From contig NZ_LNRU01000006.1 of NCBI RefSeq assembly GCF_001468225.1, positions 310,001 through 374,000 on the forward strand: DNA of 64,000 nucleotides, given 5' to 3'. Every line of letters starts with the position of its first letter. Within the stretch, counting starts at the first letter, position 1. Positions 27,081-36,564 of this stretch are shown here, in pieces. The position numbers and the translations under genes were made by a program. Below the pieces are notes generated by a model. That model searched no databases, was not told the DNA's origin, and saw only the letters and a list, made by a program, of their open reading frames with translations. Source of the stretch: Sphingopyxis sp. H053. GTDB taxonomy: Bacteria > Pseudomonadota > Alphaproteobacteria > Sphingomonadales > Sphingomonadaceae.

Positions 27081-27869
27081 TCAACGTCCCCGGTTGAACA
27101 GTTTCAGGCTATCCCATGCCGCCGCTTTCTGCGCGGGCCGAGCCAGCAACATCGCGGGATGGGCGACTGCTACGGCCTCCATCTTGCCGCCATCTTGGTT
27201 AATATTGAGTAACTTTCCGCGCGCATCGGGCAGCGGCAGGCCGGCGGCCATGCGGACGATGTCGCCGCCGATCAGCAGCAAACGTCCCGGTTTCGCGAGC
27301 CGCAGGTGATGCCAGAGCAGCCGGTCGAGCTCGGCCGCCTCTTCGCCGTCGCAGCGCCCGCCCGCAGGACGCGTGACCGCGAGGCTGGCGACATAACAAT
27401 CGCCGCGCGCCCTGCCGATCGCCTGCAGCATCGCGTCGAGCAGCTTGCCCGCCGGCCCCGCGAAGAGCGTGCCGTCGCGCTGATCGTCGATTTCGGGCCA
27501 GGCGGTGAGCAGCATCAGCGGTGCGCCTGCATCGCCGACCGGAAGCACGCGGCGCGCGTCCCACTGGCTGCCCGGCACATCGTCGCTCGTCGCAAGCCAG
27601 CTTTGAAATTCGTCCCAATCCTCCGGGAACACGACCGGACCCTTGGCTTCAGCCACCTCGGGCGCTTCCTGTCGCTGGAGCGCGGCGGGGAGCGGGGGCA
27701 GTTCGGGTTCGGCGTTTATGGCTCGTTTCGGCTTGGGCGCCGCAGCGTCATTTGCCGGCGGCATGGCAAGCCAGCCCGCCGGTTCCTCACCGACAAGCAT
27801 GTCGACGCCCGCCAGCGACCACCAGTCGCTATAGCTTTCCGCCATCAAGGCTGAATTTTGCCCACCCAT
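27081..27869 (-). CDS. Uracil-DNA glycosylase-superfamily protein, degenerate
   Basis: 262 residues. The first ~85 are variable and Pro/Ala-rich. The rest follows the order of family 4/5 UDG domains: a middle FAGPAGKLLDAMLQAIGRAR helix (the usual AG.LL...L element), YVASLAVTRPAGGR, LLLIGGDIVRMAAG and a late AHPAMLL (in place of the HPS loop). Family 4 enzymes hold a 4Fe-4S cluster with four cysteines and a GEAPG motif; here only two cysteines exist and that loop reads LTAWPEIDDQRDG, so activity on uracil is doubtful. It is first in the group with slt (three-base gap) and moaB. Confidence 0.75.
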   Translation of the reverse strand: MGGQNSALMAESYSDWWSLAGVDMLVGEEPAGWLAMPPANDAAAPKPKRAINAEPELPPLPAALQRQEAPEVAEAKGPVVFPEDWDEFQSWLATSDDVPGSQWDARRVLPVGDAGAPLMLLTAWPEIDDQRDGTLFAGPAGKLLDAMLQAIGRARGDCYVASLAVTRPAGGRCDGEEAAELDRLLWHHLRLAKPGRLLLIGGDIVRMAAGLPLPDARGKLLNINQDGGKMEAVAVAHPAMLLARPAQKAAAWDSLKLFNRGR

Positions 27870-27989
27870 GAATTTGTTTCAAACAGGCAGTTGACGGACG
27901 CGTCAATTGGCGGGCATCGCATTTCGTGACAGAATGAGCGCGGGACACGATGAATGATCCCGCGCGGGGACGGCAGAAAGGTATTTGCG

Positions 27990-29645
27990 GTGAGCGAACG
28001 GGAATCGATGCCCTATGACGTGGTCATCGTCGGCGCAGGGCCGGCGGGGCTTTCGGCGGCGATCCGCCTCAAACAATTGGCGAATGACGCGGGCAGTGAA
28101 TTGTCGGTGTGCATCCTCGAAAAGGGGTCCGAGGTCGGCGCGCACATCCTCTCGGGGGCGGTGATCGATCCCAAATCGCTCGACGAACTGCTTCCCGAAT
28201 GGCGCACGCAGGGCTGTCCGCTTGCCGAAGTTCCCGTGAACGACAACCAGCATTGGGTGCTGACGAAGGCGAAAAAATTCGCGCTTCCCGAATTCATCTC
28301 GCCCGGCTTCATGCACAACAAGGGCACCTATACCGGCAGCCTCGGCAATCTTTGCCGCTGGCTCGCCGAACAGGCCGAAGGTCTTGGCGTCGAAATCTTC
28401 CCCGGCTTCCCCGCCGCCGAGATCCTCTACAATGAGGATGGTTCGGTCAAAGGCGTCGCGACAGGCGACATGGGCGTTGCGCGCGACGGCAGCCATAAGG
28501 GCGACTATGCCCCCGGCCTCGAACTCCATGCGAAATACACCTTCTTCGCCGAGGGCGTGCGCGGGCATCTGACCAAGATGATCAAGCCGCAGTTCGCGCT
28601 CGACGCCGATTGCGAGCCGCAGGTCTATGGCCTTGGCGTCAAGGAACTCTGGGACATCAAGCCCGAGAACCACGCCGAGGGCCGCGTGATCCACACGCAG
28701 GGCTGGCCGCTCGACGAAAACGCCAATGGCGGCGGTTTCCTCTATCATCAGGCGAACGGACAGGTCGCACTCGGTTTCGTGACCTGGCTCAACTATCGCA
28801 ATCCGCATATCTCCCCGTTCCAGGAGATGCAGAAGTGGAAGACGCACCCCGAGATCGCGAAAATCCTGAAGGGCGGCAAGCGCGTCTCCTATGGCGCGCG
28901 CGCGATCAGCGATGGCGGGCTGCAGTCGGTGCCCAAGCTTGCCTTCCCGGGCGGCGCTTTGATCGGCGACACCGCGGGCTTCCTCAACGTCCCTCGCATC
29001 AAGGGGACGCATACCGCGATGAAGTCGGGCATGATGGCGGCCGAGGCGGCGTTCGCCGCAGTAAACGCGGGTCGGAGCAGCGACACGCTCGACGCCTACC
29101 AGGCCGCCTTTGACGACAGCTGGGTGAAGAAAGAGCTCAGTGTCGTCCGCAACGTATTGCCGCTCGTCGAAAAATATGGCGATTTGGCGGGGACGCTCCT
29201 GTCGGGTATCACGATGTGGCTCGAAACGCTGAAGATCAAAGTCCCCTTCACGATGAAGCATCATCCGGACAATGAGAGCCTGTACCGGGCCGACATCATG
29301 CCGAAACCCGATTATCCCAAGCCCGACGGCGTGCTGACTTTCGACCGTCTGTCGTCGGTGTTCGTCTCGAACACCAACCATGAGGAAGACCAGCCGGTCC
29401 ACCTTCAGCTCAAGGATCCGTCGATTCCGGTCGCGTACAACCTGCCGCTCTATGACGAGCCTGCGCAGCGTTATTGTCCGGCAGGCGTCTATGAGATTGT
29501 CGGCGAGGCCGAGGGCGATCCCAAATTCGTGATCAACGCGCAGAATTGCGTCCATTGCAAGACGTGCGATATCAAGGACCCGACCCAGAATATCAACTGG
29601 GTCACCCCCGAAGGCGGCGGAGGCCCCAATTACCCGAACATGTAA
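27990..29645 (+). CDS. Electron-transfer flavoprotein:ubiquinone oxidoreductase
   Basis: 551 residues, full length. The FAD-binding DVVIVGAGPAGLSAAIRLK is at about 10-28. The membrane/quinone region (KSGMMAAEAAF, NYRNPHISPFQEMQKWK) follows, and the C-terminal 4Fe-4S ferredoxin-type cluster is NCVHCKTCDIKDP. It passes electrons from ETF (fatty acid and amino acid oxidation) to ubiquinone at the inner membrane. GTG 27990 is chosen over ATG 28008 because AGAAAGG lies 8-9 bases upstream and the resulting N-terminus (SERESMPYD) is usual in the family. The stop abuts the signal-peptide-like start of the TPR gene. Confidence 0.96.
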   Translation: MSERESMPYDVVIVGAGPAGLSAAIRLKQLANDAGSELSVCILEKGSEVGAHILSGAVIDPKSLDELLPEWRTQGCPLAEVPVNDNQHWVLTKAKKFALPEFISPGFMHNKGTYTGSLGNLCRWLAEQAEGLGVEIFPGFPAAEILYNEDGSVKGVATGDMGVARDGSHKGDYAPGLELHAKYTFFAEGVRGHLTKMIKPQFALDADCEPQVYGLGVKELWDIKPENHAEGRVIHTQGWPLDENANGGGFLYHQANGQVALGFVTWLNYRNPHISPFQEMQKWKTHPEIAKILKGGKRVSYGARAISDGGLQSVPKLAFPGGALIGDTAGFLNVPRIKGTHTAMKSGMMAAEAAFAAVNAGRSSDTLDAYQAAFDDSWVKKELSVVRNVLPLVEKYGDLAGTLLSGITMWLETLKIKVPFTMKHHPDNESLYRADIMPKPDYPKPDGVLTFDRLSSVFVSNTNHEEDQPVHLQLKDPSIPVAYNLPLYDEPAQRYCPAGVYEIVGEAEGDPKFVINAQNCVHCKTCDIKDPTQNINWVTPEGGGGPNYPNM

Positions 29646-29724
29646 GCACGCGCGCTTCTTTCTGATCGTCGCCGCGATTGCGGCGGCGGTTCCGGCGCAT
29701 GCCGTCGACGACAATGGCGCGGCC

Positions 29725-31299
29725 TTGAACGCGCTGGTGCGGGCGCGGCTCGCGGAGGAAGGCGGCGAGCCCGCTGCCGCGCTGTCGGCGCTGACCGCGG
29801 TTTCGAGCGTCGCGCCCGACCTGCCGGGCCTGCGCGGACGGATGCTCGAACAGGCGATCGAGGCGGGCGATTTGGAGGCAGCACGCGCCGCGGCGCTGCG
29901 CCTATGGACGACGGGCGACCGCCGCTTCGACGCACAGCTCGTGCTGATGGTCGACGCGATGCGCCGGTCGGACTGGAAGACCGCGCGCGATTATGCGGCG
30001 GGCCGGATCGACAAGGCGGGGGCCGACACGATCGGGCGGTTGATCCTGCCCACGGTGAACGCCTGGATCGATGTCGGTTCCCGCGAAAAAATGCCTGAAC
30101 AGCATTTGCTTGCAGTGAACAGCCGCACGCGTCCCGAACCGGCGCTGACGCTACAGGTCGCGCTCGTTCAGATCGCGACCAAGCGGGTCGGCGAGGCGGC
30201 GACGCTGACCGACGGCATAACCTTGACCGACCGGACCAGCCAACTCGTCGGGCTGCGCGTGGCGGCAACGCTCGACAAGGCGGGGCAACAGGATACGGCG
30301 CAGCGGCTGCGCGGGCGGATCGCGCTCGCGTCGGGACAGCGTGAGGACCCGATGCTGTTGCTACCCGATCAGCCCGTCTCGACGCCGCAGGCGGGTGTAG
30401 CGCAATGGCTTGGCCTGCTCGCCGATGGTCTGGCCCGCACGCCGGGGGGCAGCGCCAAGCTGCCGCTGCTGTTCGCGCGCGCCGCCTATTGGCTCAACGC
30501 GGAGGATCTGGCGGTGCGGACGACGCTCGTCGAGGCGCTCGATCGCAATGGCCAGCGGGGCGATGCCATGGCGCTGCTCGAAACCGTGCGAGCACCGCTC
30601 CCGCCGGTTCTCGCAATGCGGCGCGCCGAATTGATGGCCGATGCCGGCGACCTGCCCGGTGCGGCCAAGCTGGCTGAGGCCGCTGCGAAGGATAATGACG
30701 CGCGCAGCATGCTCGTCCGTCTTGCCGATATCGCGCGCCGATCGGGTGATCCGGCGGCGGCGGCACGCGCCTATGAGCGCCTCGAAGCTTCGCTGGGGAA
30801 CAGCGGGGGCGACAATATGCTCCGTGGCACGTTGCTGATCGCCCGCGCCGAACTGTTGCTGCAGGCGGGGCGGTGGGATGCGGCGGCGCCTTTGATGGAA
30901 AAGGCGGTCGCACTGCGGCCCGATGATGCATCGATCCTCAATTTCGCAGGTTATTCGGCGCTGGAACGGCGCAAGGATGTGAAGCAGTCGCTCGCGCGGA
31001 TCGAGGCGGCGTGGGCGCAGGAACCGCAGAATGCGAGCATCGCCGACTCACTCGGCTGGGCCTATTTCCTGACCGGTCGTACCGACGACGCGGTGAAGCT
31101 GCTCGAAAAGGCGCAGCTCGGCGAACCCGGGAATGCCGTGATCGTCGAGCATCTGGGTGACGCCTATTGGAAGGCGGGGCAGAAGTTTCAGGCGCGCTAC
31201 AATTGGCGCGCCGCCGCGCTGCTCGCCGAAGCCGAAATGGCGACGCGACTGGAGGCGAAGCTGCGCGACGGGCTGACCCCCGCAACCACCGCACCGTGA
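29725..31299 (+). CDS. Tetratricopeptide-repeat protein, probably exported
   Basis: 524 residues from TTG 29725, the first ordinary start codon. Repeats of TPR character run through the protein, clearest at about 335-490 (AARAYERLEASLG, AAPLMEKAVALRPDD, IADSLGWAYFLTGRTDDAVKLLEKAQLGEP, IVEHLGDAYWKAGQ). The coding frame stays open upstream to the ETF-QO stop and there encodes KHARFFLIVAAIAAAVPAHA, an evident signal peptide, but without ATG, GTG or TTG. A rare start (for example CTG 29662) or a one-base insertion is possible. The gene overlaps ispE by four bases. Function unknown; TPR proteins mediate protein contacts. Confidence 0.82.
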   Translation: MNALVRARLAEEGGEPAAALSALTAVSSVAPDLPGLRGRMLEQAIEAGDLEAARAAALRLWTTGDRRFDAQLVLMVDAMRRSDWKTARDYAAGRIDKAGADTIGRLILPTVNAWIDVGSREKMPEQHLLAVNSRTRPEPALTLQVALVQIATKRVGEAATLTDGITLTDRTSQLVGLRVAATLDKAGQQDTAQRLRGRIALASGQREDPMLLLPDQPVSTPQAGVAQWLGLLADGLARTPGGSAKLPLLFARAAYWLNAEDLAVRTTLVEALDRNGQRGDAMALLETVRAPLPPVLAMRRAELMADAGDLPGAAKLAEAAAKDNDARSMLVRLADIARRSGDPAAAARAYERLEASLGNSGGDNMLRGTLLIARAELLLQAGRWDAAAPLMEKAVALRPDDASILNFAGYSALERRKDVKQSLARIEAAWAQEPQNASIADSLGWAYFLTGRTDDAVKLLEKAQLGEPGNAVIVEHLGDAYWKAGQKFQARYNWRAAALLAEAEMATRLEAKLRDGLTPATTAP

Positions 31300-32144
31300 C
31301 CGCGTTTCGCGAGACGGGCTGGGCCAAGATCAACCTCGCGCTCCACGTCCGTGGGCGCCGGGCCGATGGCTACCATGCGATCGAGACCTTGTTCGCTTTC
31401 GTCGACGACGGCGACGCGATCACCGCCGAGTTCGCCGATAGTGATGCGCTGACGATCGACGGTGAATTCGCCGAGGGATTGAGCACGGGCGGCGAGAATC
31501 TGGTGATGCAGGTGCTGGCGTTGCTGCGCGAACGCTATGGTGCGGAGCGGGTGCCGCAGCTTGCGGTGACGTTGACCAAGAAACTGCCGGTCGCGGCGGG
31601 GATCGGCGGCGGGTCGGCGGACGCTGCGGCGATGGCGCGGCTGATCCGGACGCATTTCCTGCCCGAGCTGGGCGATACGGCGCTGGCGCGGCTCGTCGGC
31701 CCGCTCGGCGCCGATATCGCCGCCTGTGTCGCGAGCACGACCTGTCTGGGTGTCGGCGTCGGGGAAGAATTGAGCGCCGTGCCCGAGTTGCGGCTTGGCG
31801 GAACGCCGGTGCTGCTGGTCAATCCGCGCCAGCCAGTCGCGACGGGGCCGGTTTTTGCAGCGTGGGACGGGATCGATCGCGGGCCGCTATTTACCGGTGC
31901 CGACCTGCGCGCCGGGTTGTTCAGCGCGCGCAACGATCTGCAGCGTCCGGCGATCGCGCAATGCCCGGCGATTGCCGACATCTTGCTCGAACTTGGCGGA
32001 CTGCGCCCGTGGCTGACGCGCATGTCGGGGTCGGGCGCGACCTGTTTTGCGCTGTTCGAAGCGGCGGCCGAGCGCGATACCGCAGCCGCCATACTGGCAG
32101 AACGGCATCCGGGCTGGTGGTCGATGGCGGGGACATTGCGATGA
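31296..32144 (+). CDS. ispE: 4-diphosphocytidyl-2-C-methyl-D-erythritol kinase
   Basis: 282 residues of the GHMP kinase family. N-terminal WAKINLALHVRGRRADGYH (about 9-27), the ATP loop PVAAGIGGGSADAAA and the C-terminal MSGSGATCFALF are all present. It phosphorylates CDP-methylerythritol in the MEP isoprenoid pathway. The start is GTG 31296, sharing GTGA with the TPR stop, and the stop is in ATGA with the next gene, so it is coupled on both sides. The longer frame upstream lies inside the TPR gene and is not IspE-like. Confidence 0.96.
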   Translation: MTAFRETGWAKINLALHVRGRRADGYHAIETLFAFVDDGDAITAEFADSDALTIDGEFAEGLSTGGENLVMQVLALLRERYGAERVPQLAVTLTKKLPVAAGIGGGSADAAAMARLIRTHFLPELGDTALARLVGPLGADIAACVASTTCLGVGVGEELSAVPELRLGGTPVLLVNPRQPVATGPVFAAWDGIDRGPLFTGADLRAGLFSARNDLQRPAIAQCPAIADILLELGGLRPWLTRMSGSGATCFALFEAAAERDTAAAILAERHPGWWSMAGTLR

Positions 32145-32872
32145 GCGAAGCGTGGCGGCAGATCGGCGAAGCACGTGCGGGCGGCATCCTGCTGATCGCC
32201 GACCATGCCTCGGCCTTTGTGCCGGGCGACGTCGATCTCGGCATCGATCCCGCGCTGCTGAGCAATCATATTGCGATCGACATCGGTGTTGCCGAGGTTG
32301 CGGCGCTGCTCGTCGAAAGCGGCGCGGTCGATGCGGCGATCCTAGGCGGCGTGTCGCGGCTCGTCGTCGACTGCAATCGCGAAGAGGATGCGCCCGGGGT
32401 GCTTCCGATCGCCAGCGACGGGCATGCGGTGCCGGGCAATGCGCTGGGCGATGCGGCGCGCGAGGCGCGGCTCGCGCGCTTTTTCCGGCCCTATCACGAC
32501 CATATCGCCGCGACGATCGCCGCGCAGCGCCCGGCGATGATCCTGTCGCTACACAGCTTCACGCCATCGCTTGCCGCACATCCCGATCAGGCGCGCCCGT
32601 GGCACGTCGGGGTGCTCTATAATGAGGACGACCGGCTTGCGGCGGCGGCAATTGCGGCCTTGGAAGCCGAAGGCATGATCGTCGGCGACCAGCAGCCCTA
32701 TTCGGGCAAGCTGCTCAACGCGACGATGAACCGCCATGCCGAGGGCAATGGGATTCCCTATGTCGGGATCGAGATGCGGCAGGATCTGGTCGGCGATGCG
32801 GCGGGGCAGACGCTGTTTGCCGAACGGCTTTCTCGCATGTGCAGCAAAGTTGCATTGAATCTGGCCAAATAG
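32141..32872 (+). CDS. N-formylglutamate amidohydrolase-family protein
   Basis: 243 residues. The family motifs ILLIADHASAFVP (about 17-29), LSNHIAIDIG, SRLVVDCNREED and ILSLHSFTP are visible, with His/Asp/Glu residues fit for a zinc site as in HutG-type amidohydrolases. True HutG hydrolyses N-formylglutamate at the end of histidine degradation, but no hut genes are present and this family includes many members of unknown substrate. The start shares ATGA with ispE. A weak hairpin and an AT-rich stretch follow before ilvD. Confidence 0.88.
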   Translation: MSEAWRQIGEARAGGILLIADHASAFVPGDVDLGIDPALLSNHIAIDIGVAEVAALLVESGAVDAAILGGVSRLVVDCNREEDAPGVLPIASDGHAVPGNALGDAAREARLARFFRPYHDHIAATIAAQRPAMILSLHSFTPSLAAHPDQARPWHVGVLYNEDDRLAAAAIAALEAEGMIVGDQQPYSGKLLNATMNRHAEGNGIPYVGIEMRQDLVGDAAGQTLFAERLSRMCSKVALNLAK

Positions 32873-32931
32873 GCGTGTAGAGGCGCGTCTCTTCGCTTAT
32901 TTTTGAAATAAAATTATCAGGACTGTTTGAA

Positions 32932-34791
32932 ATGCCTTCATATCGTTCGCGCACCACCACCCACGGCCGCAATATGGCCGGTGCCCGCGGCCTCTGGCGC
33001 GCGACAGGGATGAAGGACAGCGACTTCGGCAAGCCGATCATCGCGGTGGTCAACAGCTTCACGCAGTTTGTGCCCGGCCACGTCCACCTGAAAGATCTCG
33101 GTCAGATGGTCGCGCGTGAGATCGAGGCGTCGGGCGGGGTTGCCAAGGAATTCAACACGATCGCGGTCGATGACGGCATCGCGATGGGGCATGACGGCAT
33201 GCTCTATTCGCTGCCGTCGCGCGACCTGATTGCGGATTCGGTCGAATATATGGTCAACGCGCATTGCGCCGACGCGATGGTGTGCATTTCGAACTGCGAC
33301 AAGATCACGCCGGGCATGCTGATGGCCGCCCTCAGGATCAATATCCCGGTCGTGTTCGTGTCGGGCGGGCCGATGGAAGCCGGCAAGGTCGTGATCAAGG
33401 GCAAGGAGGTCGCGCTCGACCTGGTCGATGCGATGGTCGCCGCTGCCGACGAGAAATATACCGATGCCGAGGTCGACGAGATCGAGCGCGCGGCGTGTCC
33501 GACGTGCGGCTCATGCTCGGGCATGTTCACCGCCAATTCGATGAATTGCCTGACCGAAGCGCTGGGCCTTTCACTGCCGGGCAATGGCTCGACGCTGGCA
33601 ACGCACGCCGACCGCAAGGAGCTGTTCCTGCGCGCCGGGCGGATCGTCGTCGAGATGTGCAAGCGCCATTATGAGCAGGACGATGACAGCGTGCTGCCGC
33701 GCAATATCGCGACCTTCGAGGCGTTCGAAAATGCGATGAGCCTCGATATCGCGATGGGCGGGTCGACCAACACGGTGCTCCATCTGCTCGCCGCAGCGTT
33801 CGAGGCGGGGGTCGATTTTACGATGACCGACATCGACCGGCTCTCGCGGCGCGTGCCGTGCCTGTCGAAGGTCGCCCCCGCCAAATCGGACGTCCATATG
33901 GAGGATGTCCACCGCGCCGGCGGGATCATGGCGATCCTCGGCCAGCTTGAGCGCGCGGGGCTGCTCCATGCGCATCTGCCGACGGTGCACAGCGCGACGC
34001 TGGGCGATGCGCTCAACAAATGGGACATCTCGCGCACCAACGACCCCGAGGTGCAGAAATTCTTCATGGCTGCGCCCGGCGGCGTGCCGACGCAGGTGGC
34101 GTTCAGCCAGGAGCGGCGCTGGGACTCGCTCGATCTCGACCGTGAAGCGGGCGTGATCCGCTCGGCCGAGCATGCCTTCAGCCAGGACGGCGGGCTCGCG
34201 GTGCTGTCGGGCAATATCGCGCGCGACGGCTGCATCGTGAAGACCGCGGGCGTCGACGAGAGCATCCTGAAATTCACGGGCCCGGCGAAGGTTTATGAAA
34301 GCCAGGACGCAGCGGTTGCGGGCATCCTGATGGGGCAGGTCGAGGCGGGCGATGTCGTCGTCATCCGCTACGAAGGGCCAAAGGGCGGGCCGGGCATGCA
34401 GGAAATGCTCTATCCGACGAGCTATCTGAAATCGAAGGGGCTGGGCGCCGCGTGCGCTCTGGTCACCGACGGGCGCTTTTCGGGTGGCACGTCGGGATTG
34501 TCGATCGGCCACGCTTCACCCGAAGCCGCCGAGGGCGGAACGATCGGGCTGGTCGAGAATGGCGACCTGATCGAGATCGATATTCCGAAGCGCACGATCA
34601 ACCTGATGGTCGCCGACAATGTGCTCGCCGAGCGCCGCGCGGCGATGGAAGCGAAGGGCGATGCCGCCTGGCAGCCCGCCAAGCCGCGCCCGCGCAAGGT
34701 TTCGGTAGCACTTCAAGCCTATGCCGCGATGACGACGAGTGCCGCGCGCGGCGCGGTGCGCGACCTGTCGCAGCTGAAGGGCAAGGGATGA
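32932..34791 (+). CDS. ilvD: Dihydroxy-acid dehydratase
   Basis: 619 residues, the long (E. coli-like) IlvD type. Cluster cysteines occur in [10 protein letters not shown] (about 120-129) and [11 protein letters not shown] (about 190-200). The N-terminal [21 protein letters not shown] and the late [20 protein letters not shown] are diagnostic. It converts dihydroxyisovalerate and dihydroxymethylvalerate to the keto acids for valine and isoleucine. The 59 bases upstream are unusually AT-rich (TTATTTTTGAAATAAAATTA) and probably carry the promoter. The stop shares ATGA with the following lipoprotein gene. Confidence 0.98.
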   Translation: MPSYRSRTTTHGRNMAGARGLWRATGMKDSDFGKPIIAVVNSFTQFVPGHVHLKDLGQMVAREIEASGGVAKEFNTIAVDDGIAMGHDGMLYSLPSRDLIADSVEYMVNAHCADAMVCISNCDKITPGMLMAALRINIPVVFVSGGPMEAGKVVIKGKEVALDLVDAMVAAADEKYTDAEVDEIERAACPTCGSCSGMFTANSMNCLTEALGLSLPGNGSTLATHADRKELFLRAGRIVVEMCKRHYEQDDDSVLPRNIATFEAFENAMSLDIAMGGSTNTVLHLLAAAFEAGVDFTMTDIDRLSRRVPCLSKVAPAKSDVHMEDVHRAGGIMAILGQLERAGLLHAHLPTVHSATLGDALNKWDISRTNDPEVQKFFMAAPGGVPTQVAFSQERRWDSLDLDREAGVIRSAEHAFSQDGGLAVLSGNIARDGCIVKTAGVDESILKFTGPAKVYESQDAAVAGILMGQVEAGDVVVIRYEGPKGGPGMQEMLYPTSYLKSKGLGAACALVTDGRFSGGTSGLSIGHASPEAAEGGTIGLVENGDLIEIDIPKRTINLMVADNVLAERRAAMEAKGDAAWQPAKPRPRKVSVALQAYAAMTTSAARGAVRDLSQLKGKG

Positions 34792-35177
34792 GAAAACTCG
34801 GGGGGGCATTGCTGGCACTGGTTGCCCTCACGGGCTGCAATCGCACGTCGGACAACAGCGATCTTGCCGAAGCCGAAGCGCGCGGGTCGCGCGAGGCCGC
34901 CGAAAACGGCCGCATCGAATGCGCGCTCGAGGGCGCCAAATTGTTCAACCGCACCTGCACCGTCGAGGAGATGAGCGGCGAGGGCGGGGCGGTGCTCGTC
35001 GTTGGGCGCAGCAACGTCGGCTATCGCCGCCTGCAGATCACCACCGACGGACGCGGCGTGGTGTCCGCCGACGGCGCGGAACCCGCGAAAGTGAGCATCG
35101 TCGGCGATAATGTGATCGAGGTCGCGATCGACAACGACCGCTATCGCCTGCCTGCCAATACGGGCGGCGCGAAGTAG
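34788..35177 (+). CDS. Small lipoprotein, unknown function
   Basis: 129 residues. Residues 1-19 are a lipoprotein signal with the lipobox LTGC (Cys19 to be lipidated). The mature part has two more cysteines (IECAL and NRTCTVEE) that may form a disulfide, and a beta-rich C-terminal half ([33 protein letters not shown]). Start ATG 34788 overlaps the ilvD stop (ATGA), so its translation depends on ilvD, although no functional link is evident. I do not recognise a named domain. Confidence 0.8.
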   Translation: MRKLGGALLALVALTGCNRTSDNSDLAEAEARGSREAAENGRIECALEGAKLFNRTCTVEEMSGEGGAVLVVGRSNVGYRRLQITTDGRGVVSADGAEPAKVSIVGDNVIEVAIDNDRYRLPANTGGAK

Positions 35178-35210
35178 GCGCTTTCGCGCGATCGTGATAG
35201 GGCACGCCTC

Positions 35211-36563
35211 ATGTCCGTTCCCGCCGATGCCCCGATCCTGACCGCCAAGGCGATGCGCGAGGCCGAGGCAGCGTGCGCGATCCAGGGCACATCGCTCACC
35301 GAATTGATGGAGCTTGCGGGCGCGGCAGTCGCGGATACCGCATGGCGAATGGCGGCGGGGGCCCCTATCCTGATCCTGTGCGGCCCCGGCAATAATGGCG
35401 GCGACGGCTATGTCGCGGCGCGCTTGCTCGCGGCGCGCGGTGCCGCCGTGCGCGTCGCGGCGCTGGCCGAGCCGGCAACCGATCTGGCGAAGGCTGCGCG
35501 GGCAGGGTGGAGCGGGCCGGTCGAGCCGCTGAACGGCCGTCTTGCGTCTGCGCCTTTGATCGTCGACGCGCTGTTCGGCGTCGGGCTGTCGCGGCCGATC
35601 CCGGACGGGCTGGCCATAATCCTCCGGCATTTTTCCGACCGGCGCATATTGGCGGTCGACCTTCCGAGCGGGGTGGAGAGCGATGGCGCCGAAGACTGGA
35701 TGCCGCCGCTCGCCGCCGATGTGACGCTGGCGCTGGGGGCGCTCAAGCCCGCGCATGTCCTGCTGCCGACCGCGCCGGGGTGCGGACGCGTCTTGCTCGC
35801 ACCCATCGGCATATCGGCGAGCAAGGCGATGCGCAGCTTGCCCGCGCCGCAGACGGCCAAGCCCGATGTGACGGCGCACAAATTCACGCGCGGCATGGTG
35901 CTTGTCTTCGCCGGGCCGATGCGCGGCGCCGCCGGACTGACCGCGGCGGCGGCGCTGCGCGCGGGCGCAGGCTATGTCGTGCTCGACGGCGCCCAGCGCG
36001 CGCCGTTGTCGGCGATCATTACCGAAAGCGACGAAAAATTCGGCGAGCGGCTCGACGATCCGCGCGTCGGCGCGGTCGTGATCGGACCCGGGTTTCCGGC
36101 GGGCGACGAATTGCTGTTCGATGTCGAGGCGGCGCTCGATTCGGGCAAGCCGCTGGTGCTCGACGCGGCCGCGATCGATGCCGCGCTGCCGCGCCTGTCC
36201 GAAACGCCGCGCAAGGCGATCCTGACCCCGCATGAGGGCGAGTTCGCGCGCGCTTTCCCGCAGCTTTACGGCAGCAAGATCGACCGCGCGAAGGCGGCCG
36301 CGGTGCGGACGCAGGCGGTGGTGATCTACAAGGGCGCCGACACCATCGTCGCCGCGCCCGATGGTCGCGTCGCCGCCGCCTGGCCGGGCAGCCCCTGGCT
36401 CGCGACGGCGGGGACGGGCGATGTGCTCGCGGGGGCGTGCGGTGCGATGCTCGCGCGCGGCGGCGATGCGTTCGATGCGGCGGTCGCGGCGGTGGGCTGG
36501 CATATTGCGCAGGCCGCGCGTATAGGCCCCGGCCTTGTCGCCGACGATCTGGTTAGGGAATGA
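35211..36563 (+). CDS. nnr: Bifunctional NAD(P)H-hydrate epimerase / ADP-dependent NAD(P)H-hydrate dehydratase
   Basis: 450 residues, fused YjeF_N and YjeF_C. The N-terminal epimerase (about 1-205) has the ILCGPGNNGGDGYVAARLLAARG motif. The C-terminal dehydratase (about 220-445) has GMVLVFAGPMRGAAGLTAAAALRAG, ILTPHEGEFARAF and the catalytic GTGDVLAGACGAMLARG. The enzyme repairs hydrated NAD(P)H, a metabolite damage function in the cytoplasm. It comes 33 bases after the lipoprotein gene and ends one base before the next start, so this group is likely one message. Confidence 0.95.
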   Translation: MSVPADAPILTAKAMREAEAACAIQGTSLTELMELAGAAVADTAWRMAAGAPILILCGPGNNGGDGYVAARLLAARGAAVRVAALAEPATDLAKAARAGWSGPVEPLNGRLASAPLIVDALFGVGLSRPIPDGLAIILRHFSDRRILAVDLPSGVESDGAEDWMPPLAADVTLALGALKPAHVLLPTAPGCGRVLLAPIGISASKAMRSLPAPQTAKPDVTAHKFTRGMVLVFAGPMRGAAGLTAAAALRAGAGYVVLDGAQRAPLSAIITESDEKFGERLDDPRVGAVVIGPGFPAGDELLFDVEAALDSGKPLVLDAAAIDAALPRLSETPRKAILTPHEGEFARAFPQLYGSKIDRAKAAAVRTQAVVIYKGADTIVAAPDGRVAAAWPGSPWLATAGTGDVLAGACGAMLARGGDAFDAAVAAVGWHIAQAARIGPGLVADDLVRE

Positions 36564-36564
36564 A

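Noticed and set aside
27903-29714. A 603-codon minus-strand frame across the ETF-QO gene
   Set aside because: It is antisense to a full-length conserved flavoprotein, with no recognisable domain.
32875-32931. A terminator hairpin AGAGGCGCGTCTCT before ilvD
   Set aside because: The stem is too short and the T-run too far away to call; it is mentioned only as a weak hairpin in the amidohydrolase entry.
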